Shown here: positions 42,597 through 51,280 of the stretch, piece after piece
Position numbering within the stretch: position 1 is the first letter of the stretch
Layout of the letters: each line of letters begins with the position of its first letter
NCBI RefSeq assembly: GCF_004912275.1
Contig: NZ_STGY01000047.1
Span: 9,217 to 73,216 of the forward strand
Direction: 5' to 3'
Length of the DNA stretch: 64,000 nucleotides
Source of the DNA: Glycomyces buryatensis
GTDB lineage: Bacteria > Actinomycetota > Actinomycetes > Mycobacteriales > Micromonosporaceae
Made by a program: the position numbers and the translations under genes
The notes under the pieces: generated by a model
Database searches by the model: none
What the model saw: the letters and a program-made list of their open reading frames with translations, nothing else
What the model was told of the DNA's origin: nothing

Positions 42597-44108
42597 ATGG
42601 TAGCACGCGATACCGCGCGGCAACGGCCCACAAGGGAGTCGTTGTCCACCTTCAAGTCCAGCAAGGCCTACTGCGACTGGCGCAGCCGCGTCCAAGCGGT
42701 CGGCGGCTGCGCCCGACCGGTCAAGCTCCTGCGCCGCGAGACCACCCGGACGACCCTGCCGCACAGCGGCCTCCAGGTGCGGACCACGGCCGAGGACCGG
42801 TCGGTGTGGGTCCGTTGCGGCACCCGCCGCGCCGCCGCTTGCCCGTCCTGCTCGGCTCGGTACGAGCAAGATGCGTTCCACCTCGTGCGGGCCGGACTGG
42901 TCGGCGATGAGCCCAAGGGCGTCCCGGCCACTGTCGCGGACCGGCCCACCGTGTTCGTGACGCTCACCGCGCCCTCGTTCGGGCCGGTCCACTCCCGACC
43001 CGGCCACCGGCCGTGCGCCTGCCGGGCCTGGCACCGCGAGGCCGACCCCAGGCTCGGCTCGCCGGTCGACCCGGATACCTACGACTACGAGACAGCGGTG
43101 CTGTGGAACAACCACGCCGGGGCCCTGTGGGCCGACTTCACCCGCCGCCTGCGCCGCACCCTGGCCCATGCCGGCGGTTTGACGATCCGCGAGTCGACCG
43201 AGGTCATGAAGGTGTCCTACGCCAAGGTCGCCGAGTACCAGCGGCGCGGGCAAGTCCACTTCCACGCCGCCGTCCGCATCGACGGTCCGACCGGGCCCGG
43301 CTCCCGGCCCCCGGCCTGGGCGACGGTGGCCGTCCTGACTGAGGCGGTCCGGGCCGCCGCGACCGCGACCGAGGTCGACGCGCAGCGGGCCGACCGGTCC
43401 GGCCTGATCCTGCGGTGGGGCGGGCAGCTCGACGTCCAGACCATCGCCACCGGTCCGGCCGACCGGTCCGGGCCCGACCCGTCTGCGGAAACCGCACAAG
43501 CCGACCGATCCGGTTCTGCGGAAACCGCAGGCGGGTCTGCGGGTGCCGTGACCAGCGGCGGTCCAGGCACGGTCCAGGCGGTCAGTCCAGGCTCGGTCCA
43601 GGCGGGCCGGGTCGCCTCCTACATCGCGAAGTACGCCACCAAGTCGACCGGCGTCACTGACGGCATCGACCAGGCCGTCACGAGCGAAGCGGACATCGCC
43701 GCGTCCGGCGCGAGCCCGCACGCGCAAGCGATGATGCGCACCGCGCTGCACCTCGCCGAGTCCCCGCACCTGGCGGACCTCCGGCTCGACCGGTGGGCGC
43801 ACATGCTCGGGTACCGCGGGCACTTCCTCACCAAGTCGCGGGCGTTCTCCACCACCTTCGCGGCCCTGCGCGGCACCCGCGCCGCCTGGCAGATCGCGCA
43901 GCACCAGCTCGACATGGGCGGGCCGGATGTCCTGGTGGACGTCGACTGGTCCGTGATCGGGTTCGGCTACCGGACCGCCGAAGAGCACCACGTCGCTGCC
44001 CAGATCGCCGAGTCGATCGCCACCCGCGCCAAGGATCGCCGTACCGGTGCCCAAGGCCGCCAACCACTCTCAACCACATCTCAACACACGAGCGGAGCCG
44101 CAGCATGA
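42597..44108 (+). CDS. repSA: RepSA-type rolling-circle replication initiator
   Basis: 503 residues. Motif 1-like FVTLTAPSFGPVHSR (near 120), the HUH metal motif VHFHAAVRIDG (near 221), and a catalytic-tyrosine segment VASYIAKYATKST (near 341). A cysteine cluster (CPSC and CACRAW) lies in the N-terminal half. A low-complexity Gly/Ser/Thr insert of about 60 residues (near 280-340) precedes the tyrosine motif. It replicates the excised circular element. Its stop overlaps the xis start (ATGA). Confidence 0.9.
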   Translation: MVARDTARQRPTRESLSTFKSSKAYCDWRSRVQAVGGCARPVKLLRRETTRTTLPHSGLQVRTTAEDRSVWVRCGTRRAAACPSCSARYEQDAFHLVRAGLVGDEPKGVPATVADRPTVFVTLTAPSFGPVHSRPGHRPCACRAWHREADPRLGSPVDPDTYDYETAVLWNNHAGALWADFTRRLRRTLAHAGGLTIRESTEVMKVSYAKVAEYQRRGQVHFHAAVRIDGPTGPGSRPPAWATVAVLTEAVRAAATATEVDAQRADRSGLILRWGGQLDVQTIATGPADRSGPDPSAETAQADRSGSAETAGGSAGAVTSGGPGTVQAVSPGSVQAGRVASYIAKYATKSTGVTDGIDQAVTSEADIAASGASPHAQAMMRTALHLAESPHLADLRLDRWAHMLGYRGHFLTKSRAFSTTFAALRGTRAAWQIAQHQLDMGGPDVLVDVDWSVIGFGYRTAEEHHVAAQIAESIATRAKDRRTGAQGRQPLSTTSQHTSGAAA

Positions 44109-44359
44109 CGCACCCAACCTCCCGAGACATCGCCGCACGCCGCCGGAATGCGCGCCAGGCGAACTACCGCTCCCGGCTACTCGGCGTCGCCGAGATGCTC
44201 GACATCCTCGGAGTCTCCCGCTCGACCTGGCAGGAGTGGCGCGCCTACGGCAAGACCCCGCGCTGCTACAAGCTCCCGAACGGCCGGGTGGTCTGCCGTG
44301 AAGACGAGTTCGACCGCTGGTTGGAAAGCCTGCTCGACAACACGGAGGTGTATGCGTGA
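44105..44359 (+). CDS. xis: Excisionase (Xis)-like HTH protein
   Basis: 84 residues. A MerR/Xis-type helix-turn-helix is present (LLGVAEMLDILGVSRSTWQEWR, followed by GRVVCREDEFDRWLESL). Position between rep and int, overlapping both, is canonical for AICE excisionases that direct integrase to excise. Confidence 0.88.
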   Translation: MTHPTSRDIAARRRNARQANYRSRLLGVAEMLDILGVSRSTWQEWRAYGKTPRCYKLPNGRVVCREDEFDRWLESLLDNTEVYA

Positions 44360-45750
44360 ACGCCACCAGCTACGAGGTCGTCCTCTACAAGATCCGCGAC
44401 CGGGGCGAAGCCAGGCCCAAGCGCTACAACTGTCGTTGGCGGGTCGCGCCCAACCCCAAGGCATTCAGCCGGTCGTACGTCACCAAGAGCCAGGCTAAGG
44501 CGTTCAACGGAGACCTGCAAGCGGCGATGAACCGCGGGGAGGCGTTCGACCTCGTCAAGGGCCTGCCGCTGTCGATGCTCCGCGCGGAGGAAGCCAGGAC
44601 CGAGCCGACCTGGCTCGACCTCGCGACCTCCTACGCACTGTTCGCGTGGGGCCGCAACCGCGGAAACAGCCGGTCCGGCACCGCGTCGATGCTCATCGAC
44701 ATCACCGTCGCCTTCCTGCCTGAGATGCCCGCACAGCGGCGCAATCAGGTGCGTCTAGCGCTGCGCCACTGGGCATTCAAGAAGACCGACGCCGAGCCGG
44801 ACGCGGACACGGCGGCGCTGCTCGCATGGATCCAGGATCGCTGCCCGAAGATCAGCGCGGCGGTCGAGCCTGCCCGGCTCCGGTCCGTCCTCGATCGCCT
44901 CACGCTCAAGCTCGACGGGAAACCGGCGTCGGCGGCCACCTTCGCCAAGCGCAAGGTGATCCTGCACGCCGCGCTTGAGTACGCGATCACCGAAGAGCTG
45001 TTGACGCACAACCCGCTCGACGCGTCCACACTGCGGTGGGAGACACCCAAGAAACTCAAGGTCGTCAAGGTGGTCAAGCCCCAGCAGATCGGCAACACGC
45101 AGCAGGTGGAGCACCTGCTGACGGCCGTGAGCTACGTCGGCGCCGGTCAGGGCCCACGCTTCGTCGCGTTCTTCGCTTGCATGTATCACGCGATGATGAG
45201 GCCGGAGGAAGTCGTTGCCCTCCAACGCGATCAGTGCGAACTACCCGAACAGGGCTGGGGACGCCTGGTCTTGGAGGCCGCCGAGCCGGACGTCGGCGCG
45301 GACTGGACGGACTCTGGTGAGCGTCACGAGCGCCAGGAGCTCAAACACCGCGGCGTTGGCGAGACCCGGCCCGTCCCGATCCCGCCGCGCCTGGTCGGTC
45401 TGCTCCGCGAGCACATCCGGCGCTTCGGCGTCGGCGCGGACGGGAAGCTGTTCCGCACCCTCAACGGCAACCCGATCCAGAGTTCCACCTACCGGCATGT
45501 GCTGCTCGCCGCTCGCGATCTCGCCTACGGGCCCGTCGAGCGGGGAAGCCTGCGCCTGCGGAAGGCGTACGACCTCCGGCACTCCGGAATTGTGCTGAGG
45601 CTCTATGCCGGCATCCCGCCCAAGCAGGTCGCGATGTGGGCCGGGCACAGCGTGCAGGTGCTCCACCAGAAGTACGACAACGTCCTGGAGGGCTACGACG
45701 CGCACTGGCACCAGAAGATCGACGCGGCACTGAATTCCGAACCAGCCTGA
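44356..45750 (+). CDS. int: Tyrosine-recombinase integrase of the element
   Basis: 464 residues. An N-terminal arm-binding part, a SAM-like core-binding domain (about 70-220) and a catalytic domain. The active-site residues can be seen: Arg in MYHAMMRPEEVVAL, the DLRHSG box, AGHSVQ, and Tyr in HQKYDN, so it is probably active. The start is GTG overlapping the xis stop. It catalyses crossover between attP and the tRNA-Thr gene. Confidence 0.92.
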   Translation: MNATSYEVVLYKIRDRGEARPKRYNCRWRVAPNPKAFSRSYVTKSQAKAFNGDLQAAMNRGEAFDLVKGLPLSMLRAEEARTEPTWLDLATSYALFAWGRNRGNSRSGTASMLIDITVAFLPEMPAQRRNQVRLALRHWAFKKTDAEPDADTAALLAWIQDRCPKISAAVEPARLRSVLDRLTLKLDGKPASAATFAKRKVILHAALEYAITEELLTHNPLDASTLRWETPKKLKVVKVVKPQQIGNTQQVEHLLTAVSYVGAGQGPRFVAFFACMYHAMMRPEEVVALQRDQCELPEQGWGRLVLEAAEPDVGADWTDSGERHERQELKHRGVGETRPVPIPPRLVGLLREHIRRFGVGADGKLFRTLNGNPIQSSTYRHVLLAARDLAYGPVERGSLRLRKAYDLRHSGIVLRLYAGIPPKQVAMWAGHSVQVLHQKYDNVLEGYDAHWHQKIDAALNSEPA

Positions 45751-45791
45751 ACTCAGTGCAGTCTAAAACCCGGAGGATCGCAGTTCGTGCC

Positions 45792-45797
45792 TATGAT
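45792..45797 (+). promoter_or_regulatory. Leaderless-type -10 box TATGAT
   Basis: TATGAT ends 7 nt before the ATG at 45805. No -35 box or properly spaced ribosome-binding site is evident, so a leaderless transcript is likely. It lies about 40 bp past the integrase stop. Confidence 0.45.
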
Positions 45798-45804
45798 GCT
45801 AGGC

Positions 45805-46851
45805 ATGGCAAACGAAGTTGACGAGGATAGCCAGGAGGGATTTCATCCCTTCTGGTTCTCCATCGCGCTGGCCGTAGGACTCATCGTACTGGGTGCGGCT
45901 TTTGTGATTCCTTCCAATTGGTACAAGCCCGCGGTCTTCGAAAACCTTGCGGTGGGTGTCGGCACTTCCCTGACGCTAGTCGGGGTCCTGAACTTCTTCT
46001 CACAAAAGATCAGCAGGAAGGTCGTGGGGGCCGCCAACATTGCCGCAAAGACGGTGGAAGACCGGGTCGAAGAACGTTTCGGTAAACAACTTTCGAATCT
46101 ACAAGAGCGAATGAATCAAAGGGATCAAGAGCGGGCGGACGAGCAAGACGAAATAATCAACGCGATCGAACAGGAGGCGACGGCTCAGAGTGTCGCCCGC
46201 GCCCTACATTTGGCGAATAGGGAGAGGGCCATCCATGATGGACGTATTATAGTACCTGCGGGTCCGGGCCCACGACATAGTCGATTGGAGTTTGCCTGGG
46301 GGGCAACGGAAGCTCCGGCGCAGCACGCTGGCAGTGCTCATCGTGAACCCCTCTGGAATCGACCCAAGTTGTTGGTGGGGGTTGACGGGGACTTTGTTGA
46401 ATGGGATGAAGGCATATCCGATGTTGATGCGGCTGACAATCTAAAACAAAAATTGATTCAGCAAGATAAATGGGATGGACGGCTGGAATGGAATGAGGCG
46501 TTCCAGAATCTTCCGAAGGCTCTTAAGGTAGCCCTGAGGGCAAGGCAGAAAAGTATGGGGGCACTGGAGTTGGAAGGAAGGATGAGGGAGCAGTTCAACG
46601 AGTACATCTTCTTTACGACGAAGGGCTTTGAAGCTCCACAGGAACACGTTGTGTTCGAGCGAGGATTTTTCGGGAACCAACCCTTTCCAATGAGACCCAA
46701 CGGGAAGCACCGGGAACGCTTGGCTGCACGTCCTGAGTTCCTCGAGGCGGAGGATTGGAAGTACATCCTTGAAGTCCTGCCAGAACGCCTACCAAAGGGC
46801 CCAAGGTGGATCCCCTGGGGTGCTGATGACGCGCACGACTTTCCCTGGTGA
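45805..46851 (+). CDS. Two-TM membrane protein with coiled coil, element cargo
   Basis: 348 residues. Two N-terminal TM helices (FWFSIALAVGLIVLGAAFVI and LAVGVGTSLTLVGVLNFF) precede a charged coiled coil (about 85-145, DRVEERFGKQLSNLQERM). A cytoplasmic domain of some 190 residues follows, rich in Trp and aromatic residues, with no recognised motif. From about 46200 the DNA is visibly poorer in GC than its neighbours, a sign of separate origin. Membrane-anchored proteins carried at the int end of such elements are often accessory defence or exclusion factors; here that is only a suggestion. Confidence 0.65.
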   Translation: MANEVDEDSQEGFHPFWFSIALAVGLIVLGAAFVIPSNWYKPAVFENLAVGVGTSLTLVGVLNFFSQKISRKVVGAANIAAKTVEDRVEERFGKQLSNLQERMNQRDQERADEQDEIINAIEQEATAQSVARALHLANRERAIHDGRIIVPAGPGPRHSRLEFAWGATEAPAQHAGSAHREPLWNRPKLLVGVDGDFVEWDEGISDVDAADNLKQKLIQQDKWDGRLEWNEAFQNLPKALKVALRARQKSMGALELEGRMREQFNEYIFFTTKGFEAPQEHVVFERGFFGNQPFPMRPNGKHRERLAARPEFLEAEDWKYILEVLPERLPKGPRWIPWGADDAHDFPW

Positions 46852-46902
46852 TGTGACCTGTCGCTGCTGAGCTGCGCGAGAACGCGGCTGCCAGCCAACG
46901 GC

Positions 46903-46926
46903 CTCATGGACCAGCCGTGGACCAGC
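46903..46926 (+). repeat. Right copy of the 24-bp subterminal direct repeat
   Basis: Identical to 39259-39282. Here it also provides the left arm of the following hairpin. Confidence 0.6.
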
Positions 46927-46945
46927 GCCACGGCTGGTCCACGTT
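46907..46945 (+). terminator. Terminator after the cargo gene
   Basis: A perfect 14-bp stem TGGACCAGCCGTGG with its complement around a 7-nt loop, followed by CGTTTT. Confidence 0.75.
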
Positions 46946-46977
46946 TTCGCAGCTAGGACCGGTCAACCTTGGATTGT

Positions 46978-47022
46978 CTCGTAATGAATAGGTCGACGGT
47001 TCGATTCCGTCAGGCGGCTCCA
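46978..47022 (+). repeat. attR, displaced 3' end of the original tRNA-Thr
   Basis: 43/45 identity to attL. The two differences (G46995, C47011 versus A39129, T39145) are the two partners of the same T-stem base pair, so both copies remain pairable. It has no 5' half, so it is not a tRNA gene. Confidence 0.9.
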
Positions 47023-47027
47023 AAGCC

Positions 47028-47055
47028 AAAGACCCCGGTCACCCGGGGTCTTTTT
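47028..47055 (+). terminator. Original tRNA-Thr terminator
   Basis: AAAGACCCCGG pairs with CCGGGGTC and the following TTT around TCAC; a run of five T ends it. It marks return to chromosomal sequence. The stretch 47056-47182 shows no gene. Confidence 0.85.
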
Positions 47056-47182
47056 CATTGCCGTGAGGACGCGCCGGCGCCGACTGCCCCGCCTGCCCGG
47101 GGACCGGGGGATCCGGCCTTCCGCGCGTTCCTGCGAGAGTCTTGTTCCACGGCTGTGCCACACACGAGGCCCGCCGGCCGTT

Positions 47183-48862
47183 TCAAGGCGTGACGATGGC
47201 GAAGTTCTTGTCGCCCGGGTCGAGCACGCCCGCGAGTGCCTTGAGCACGGACGTGTCGCCGCCGATCGTGACGCCCGCCGCCGCGAGGTGCTTCGGGTCG
47301 AGGCCGCCGAGAGCGATCGCGGGCAGTCCGCGCCGCGGGGCCGTGATCGTCGCGTCAGGCTCGCCCGACTGCTTCGCCGACGAGTAGGTCAGCACGCCGT
47401 TGGCGAGGCGGAGCCGGTAGCGCTCGCCGGTGTCGGTGACTTCGATGTCGATCGCGATCCGGAGGTCCCAGGCCTTGGGTCCGTTGATCTGGATGGCGAG
47501 CGCGTCGAAGAACATCGTCGGGGTGAGCGCCCCGATGACGTCGTTCGCCGACGACTCGGTCGGCGTGCCGAACTGGCCGTCGCGCAGCTCGGTCGCGCCC
47601 GAGAGGTAGAAGTCGCGCCAGGTCCCGTTCTCGGCGAAGTAGCCGAGCTGCTCGTAGGTGTCGGCCAGGAGCACGCGCGCCTCGGCGTGGTCGGGCTCGG
47701 CGAAGACGACATGGTTCACGACCTCGGCGACCCACCGGTAGTCGCCCGCCGCGAAGGACTCGCGGGCCTTGGCGACCACGACGTCCGATCCGCCCATGAA
47801 CTCGACGTACCGCTTGGCCCGCTCGACCGGCGGGTGCTGCCACAGATTCGACGGATTGCCGTCGAACCAGCCCAGGTAGCGCTGGTAGATCGCCTTGACG
47901 TTGTGGCTCACCGAGCCGTAGTAGCCGCGGGTGCACCAGGCCTTCTCGAGCGCCGGCGGCAGCTCGATGGCCTCGGCGATCTCGGGGCCGGTGAGTCCCT
48001 GATTGAGCATCCGCAGGGTCTGGTCGTGCACGTAGGCGTACAGGTCCCGTTGCAGCGACAGGAACTCCACCACCCGGTCCGCGCCCCAGGTCGGCCAGTG
48101 GTGCGAGGCGAAGACGACCTCGGCCGTGCCGCCGAACAGGTCGATCGACTCGGTCAGGTACTGGGACCAGCCGTGCGGGTCGCGCACGACCGCGCCGCGC
48201 AGGGTCAGCAGGTTGTGGAACGTGTGGGTCGCGTCCTCGGAACTGCACAGCGCCTTGTAGCCAGGGAAGTAGATGAGCATCTCGGAGGGCGCCTCGGTGT
48301 TCGGCGCCATCTGGAAGACCATGTGGACCCCGTCCACGGTCGCCTCTTGACCGGTGGTGGTGATCTCGTCGGTCGGAGCGATGAGCGTGACCTCGCCGGT
48401 GGAGATGGTCTGGCCCAACCCCGCGCCGACCTGGCCGTGCGGGCCGCGGGCGAGGGCCGCGCCGTACATGTAGGCGGCGCGGCGGCTCATCGCGGTGCCC
48501 GCGTAGACGTTCTCGGAGACGGCGTGCTCCATGAACCCTTCGGGGGCGAAGATCCGGACCTGCCCGGCGTCGACCTCCTCCTGGGTGGTGAAGCCCTTGA
48601 CGCCGCCGAAGTGGTCGGCGTGCGAGTGCGTGTAGATGATCGCCTTCACCGGCCGCTGCCCGCGGTGCTCGCGGTACAGCGCCAGCGCGGCCGCGCCGGT
48701 CTCCTTCGAGAGCAGCGTGTCGATGACGACGACGCCCTCGTCGCCCTCGATGAACGTGGTGTTCGAGAGGTCGAAGCCGCGGACCTGGTAGATCCCGGGG
48801 ACCACCTCGAACAGCCCCTGGATCGCATTGAGCCGCGACTGCCGCCACAGGCTCGGGTTCAC
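47183..48862 (-). CDS. Alkyl sulfatase (SdsA1/BDS1-like), 5'-truncated
   Basis: 559 residues from a GTG, with a metallo-beta-lactamase domain (THSHADHFGG). The alkyl-sulfatase dimerisation segment (WCTRGYYGSVSHNVKAIYQRYLG in pieces) and a C-terminal SCP2-like domain (about 430-559) follow. The enzyme hydrolyses SDS-type esters. The same frame continues upstream with clear homology (PFLEHLPFDDTQDFEDATRG) to about 49024, but no start codon exists there. The natural N-terminus and promoter have therefore been lost at a junction, and it is probably a pseudogene. Confidence 0.75.
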   Translation of the reverse strand: MNPSLWRQSRLNAIQGLFEVVPGIYQVRGFDLSNTTFIEGDEGVVVIDTLLSKETGAAALALYREHRGQRPVKAIIYTHSHADHFGGVKGFTTQEEVDAGQVRIFAPEGFMEHAVSENVYAGTAMSRRAAYMYGAALARGPHGQVGAGLGQTISTGEVTLIAPTDEITTTGQEATVDGVHMVFQMAPNTEAPSEMLIYFPGYKALCSSEDATHTFHNLLTLRGAVVRDPHGWSQYLTESIDLFGGTAEVVFASHHWPTWGADRVVEFLSLQRDLYAYVHDQTLRMLNQGLTGPEIAEAIELPPALEKAWCTRGYYGSVSHNVKAIYQRYLGWFDGNPSNLWQHPPVERAKRYVEFMGGSDVVVAKARESFAAGDYRWVAEVVNHVVFAEPDHAEARVLLADTYEQLGYFAENGTWRDFYLSGATELRDGQFGTPTESSANDVIGALTPTMFFDALAIQINGPKAWDLRIAIDIEVTDTGERYRLRLANGVLTYSSAKQSGEPDATITAPRRGLPAIALGGLDPKHLAAAGVTIGGDTSVLKALAGVLDPGDKNFAIVTP

Positions 48863-49024
48863 CGAGTCGGGGGCGTCGCCGTCGAGGAAGTCGTAGGTGT
48901 CGTTGTCCCACAGGACGTTACCGTCGGTGCCGGTGACGGCGTTCGGTTCACGACGGGCGATGAGGCCCCGCGTCGCATCCTCGAAGTCCTGCGTGTCGTC
49001 GAACGGCAGGTGCTCCAGGAAAGG

Positions 49025-49190
49025 TGCGGTGCCAGCTCGTGGTGGTCGCTGTCGCGGGTTTGGGTTTCGTGGTCATGGGCGCCATGCTTCCACCGCGTCA
49101 CGACTCGCGCACGCGAAACGATCATCGGTTCGCCCCGCCGGGCGATGAGGCCGAGGCGAGCCGCCGCCGCTCGCCGATCTCGTAGGCCTC
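49025..49190. other. Rearrangement junction between two truncated genes
   Basis: Left of about 49024 the minus strand still encodes alkyl-sulfatase N-terminal sequence. From about 49033 the plus strand encodes a hydrophobic stretch (LVVVAVAGLGFVVMGA) like the membrane anchor of a MacA-type adaptor, without a start and soon stopped. Both genes are 5'-truncated and head-to-head. Confidence 0.5.
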
Positions 49191-49826
49191 GTGCACGGAT
49201 TCGAGCAGCGCGCCGCTGTCGCCGACGACCGAGTCGCCGAGTCGCTTTCCCGGGCCGCCGATGTCGAGGCGACGCCGCAGATCGGCGGGCACGCGACCAC
49301 CGTGTACACCCGCTCCGAAGAGACCCACGTGGAATCGGTGGCCTTGGTCCTGGCGGCGACGGCCGACCCCAGTGCGCCCGACGAGATCTCGGTGTCCCGG
49401 CCCTCGGACGCGCTGGCCGCCCAGAACGCTGTGGACACGGCGTTCACCGGGATGCTGCTCGGCCTCGGCGCGGTCGCGCTGCTGGTCGGCGGGGTCGGGG
49501 TGGCGAACACGATGGTCATATCGGTGCTGGAGCGGCGCAGCGAGATCGGTCTGCGCAGGTCGCTCGGGGCGACTCGGGGACAGATCCGTTCGCAGTTCCT
49601 GACCGAGTCGCTGCTGCTGTCGGCGCTCGGCGGGATCGGCGGGCTGCTCATCGGGACCGCGGTGACGGCGGTGTACGCGGCGTCGCGCGAGTGGCCCGCG
49701 GTGGTGCCGGCGTGGGTCTCGGGCGGCGGGCTGGCGGCCACATTGCTTATCGGTGCCCTAGCTGGACTCTATCCGGCGATCCGGGCGTCGCGCCTGTCGC
49801 CGACGGAAGCCCTTTCGTCCTCGTAG
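49191..49826 (+). pseudogene. C-terminal fragment of a MacB/FtsX-type ABC permease
   Basis: 211 codons. It shows the end of the periplasmic domain, then three TM helices of an FtsX permease (LLGLGAVALLVGGVGVANTM, the motif ERRSEIGLRRSLGATRGQI, and GGGLAATLLIGALAGLYPAI) and the typical end RASRLSPTEAL. The N-terminal half, the ATPase domain and any start with a ribosome-binding site are missing. It is a remnant of an export operon. Confidence 0.75.
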
Positions 49827-49839
49827 GCAAGGGAAGAGG

Positions 49840-49867
49840 CGCCCGCACCGGACTCGGTGCGGGCGCT
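49840..49867 (+). terminator. Terminator after the permease fragment
   Basis: A perfect 12-bp stem GCGCCCGCACCG with its complement and a GACT loop. Confidence 0.75.
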
Positions 49868-49883
49868 CTACATCCAGAACGCG

Positions 49884-49913
49884 CGGGCCCGGTCCTTTCG
49901 GACCGGGCCCGCG
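49884..49913 (-). terminator. Terminator after the esterase gene
   Basis: A perfect 13-bp stem GCGGGCCCGGTCC with its complement and a TTTC loop, 18 nt past the esterase stop. Confidence 0.75.
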
Positions 49914-49930
49914 ACCTCATCGAGCGATCG

Positions 49931-50986
49931 CTACAGGTATTCCTGGAGTACCGGGGTCAGGAGACCTGCGATCTTTTCGTGTCCGGCGTCGGTCGGGTGG
50001 ACGTTGTCGTGCGTGTCCGTGGCCGGGTCGACCCAGCCGGCGGTGTCGACGAAGTGGACGTTCGCGTCGCCCGCGTCATTGCGGACCTGCACGGCCGACT
50101 GCGTCTCGGCCACATAGCGGTTGCGGAAGACGCCCATCGCGAAGATCTGCGCGTCCGGGTAGGCCTCGCGCACCCGCTCCAGCATCACGATGTAGTTCTC
50201 GTAGAACTGCTCGGTCGAGACGCCGTGGCCGATGTCGTTGGTGCCCAAGTTGATCACCACGGCCGTGGCCTGGTAGGTGGAGAAGTCCCAGTCGTCGGAG
50301 TCGACCCACGTCGAAGAGCGGCGGAACCAGTCCATCATGCCGTAGCAGTCCTGGCTGACCAGGCAGGCGCCGCCCTGGGCGACCTGTGCGTGCCCCGCGC
50401 CGAGCTCCTCGGCGACGAGCCACGGGTAGGCGGTGAAGGGGCGGTCCCCGTTCGGCTGCCCGACGGTGATCGAGTCGCCGATGAACTCGATGAAGCCCTC
50501 GGGACGCTCGATCTCGGTCGTGGCGGACCCGCTGGCGACGATGAAGCCGCCGAACGCCGGGTCGCCGTTGTAGGAGCCGGCCTTCTCTCGGAAGCCGATG
50601 CGGACGGTGTGGTCGCCGCCGGACAGGCCGGTGGCGATGGAGACGTCACCGGAGACGGCCCGCAGCCACTGCTCGGGAGCGCCGTCGATCGAGTAGTACA
50701 TGTCGATCGTGCCGCGCAGGTGGACGCCGATGGAGGAGCCGGTGAAGCCGGACTCGACGTAGCTGCCGGCCCAGCCCATGGTGCGCCAGTCGCCGTCGGC
50801 GGCCCAGCGTCCGTAGTACTGGAGGTTGGGGTCGTCGACCTGGGTGGCGGTGACCTCGTCCGCTTCGGCGGCATTGGCGGAGACGGTGCTGAATGCGGTG
50901 AGGCCGCCGGTGACGCAGGCCGCCGCCAGTGCGGCGGCGAGCCACCGCCTGAGGCGATGGCGGTGGGGTGTGAGGGTATCCAACAT
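49931..50986 (-). CDS. Secreted SGNH/GDSL esterase (CE2-like acetylesterase)
   Basis: 351 residues. A signal peptide with an arginine-rich start (HRHRLRRWLAAALAAACVTGG, ending near ANA-AEA) precedes a jelly-roll carbohydrate-binding-like domain (about 45-170). The SGNH hydrolase domain follows: block I FIGDSITVG, block III VINLGTNDIGHG, and the catalytic HPTDAGHEKI. This order is that of CE2 carbohydrate esterases, which remove acetyl groups from plant polysaccharides. The ATG has AAGGAG close upstream. A palindromic operator lies in the promoter. Confidence 0.88.
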   Translation of the reverse strand: MLDTLTPHRHRLRRWLAAALAAACVTGGLTAFSTVSANAAEADEVTATQVDDPNLQYYGRWAADGDWRTMGWAGSYVESGFTGSSIGVHLRGTIDMYYSIDGAPEQWLRAVSGDVSIATGLSGGDHTVRIGFREKAGSYNGDPAFGGFIVASGSATTEIERPEGFIEFIGDSITVGQPNGDRPFTAYPWLVAEELGAGHAQVAQGGACLVSQDCYGMMDWFRRSSTWVDSDDWDFSTYQATAVVINLGTNDIGHGVSTEQFYENYIVMLERVREAYPDAQIFAMGVFRNRYVAETQSAVQVRNDAGDANVHFVDTAGWVDPATDTHDNVHPTDAGHEKIAGLLTPVLQEYL

Positions 50987-51032
50987 ACTCTCCTTTTGAA
51001 ATATATGGATATGTAGACCTTGGATAGGATAC

Positions 51033-51048
51033 CGCTTACATGTGAGCG
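51033..51048. promoter_or_regulatory. Operator-like palindrome CGCTTACATGTGAGCG
   Basis: A 16-bp palindrome with one mismatched pair, about 50 bp upstream of the esterase start and next to a minus-strand -10-like TATCCT. LacI-family sugar regulators of actinobacteria use sites of this form. Confidence 0.45.
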
Positions 51049-51280
51049 TTACCACCCCTGATTTCCGGAAATTGCCCGATTTCTGCACCCGTAGCCGGTG
51101 CCGATACGTCGCGTTACGATCCCGGTGGCGGCGCCTTTCGGGTCCGGGCTTCCGCGGCGGCCGCGCCGTGGGTATGCCCAGGTGTGCCCCCGGCACCAAC
51201 ACCTGTGGTCGAACCGGCGAATGTCGGACCGGGCCCGTATCGTGGCTGTAGCCAGAGCTCTCGGTTAGCAGGAGGAAGAC

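Larger units (their letters stand above)
39112..47022 (+). mobile_element. Integrated AICE-like element in tRNA-Thr
   Basis: A 7.9-kb element between 45-bp att repeats. Order: repeat-rich non-coding region, fic, NUDIX gene (minus strand), small ORF, RepSA-type rep, xis, int, cargo membrane protein. The rep-xis-int block with overlapping stop/start codons is the hallmark of actinomycete integrative and conjugative elements such as pSAM2. No FtsK/TraB-type transfer ATPase or spread genes are present. It is therefore either defective or mobilised by a helper. Confidence 0.88.

Noticed and set aside
46978-47053. Second tRNA-Thr gene
   Set aside because: Only the 3' half from the anticodon loop onward is present; the 5' acceptor and D-arm are missing, so it is attR.
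47063-51016. 1317-codon plus-strand frame opposite the alkyl sulfatase and esterase
   Set aside because: Val/Asp/Arg/Gly-rich shadow frame; the minus-strand genes and the FtsX fragment explain the region.
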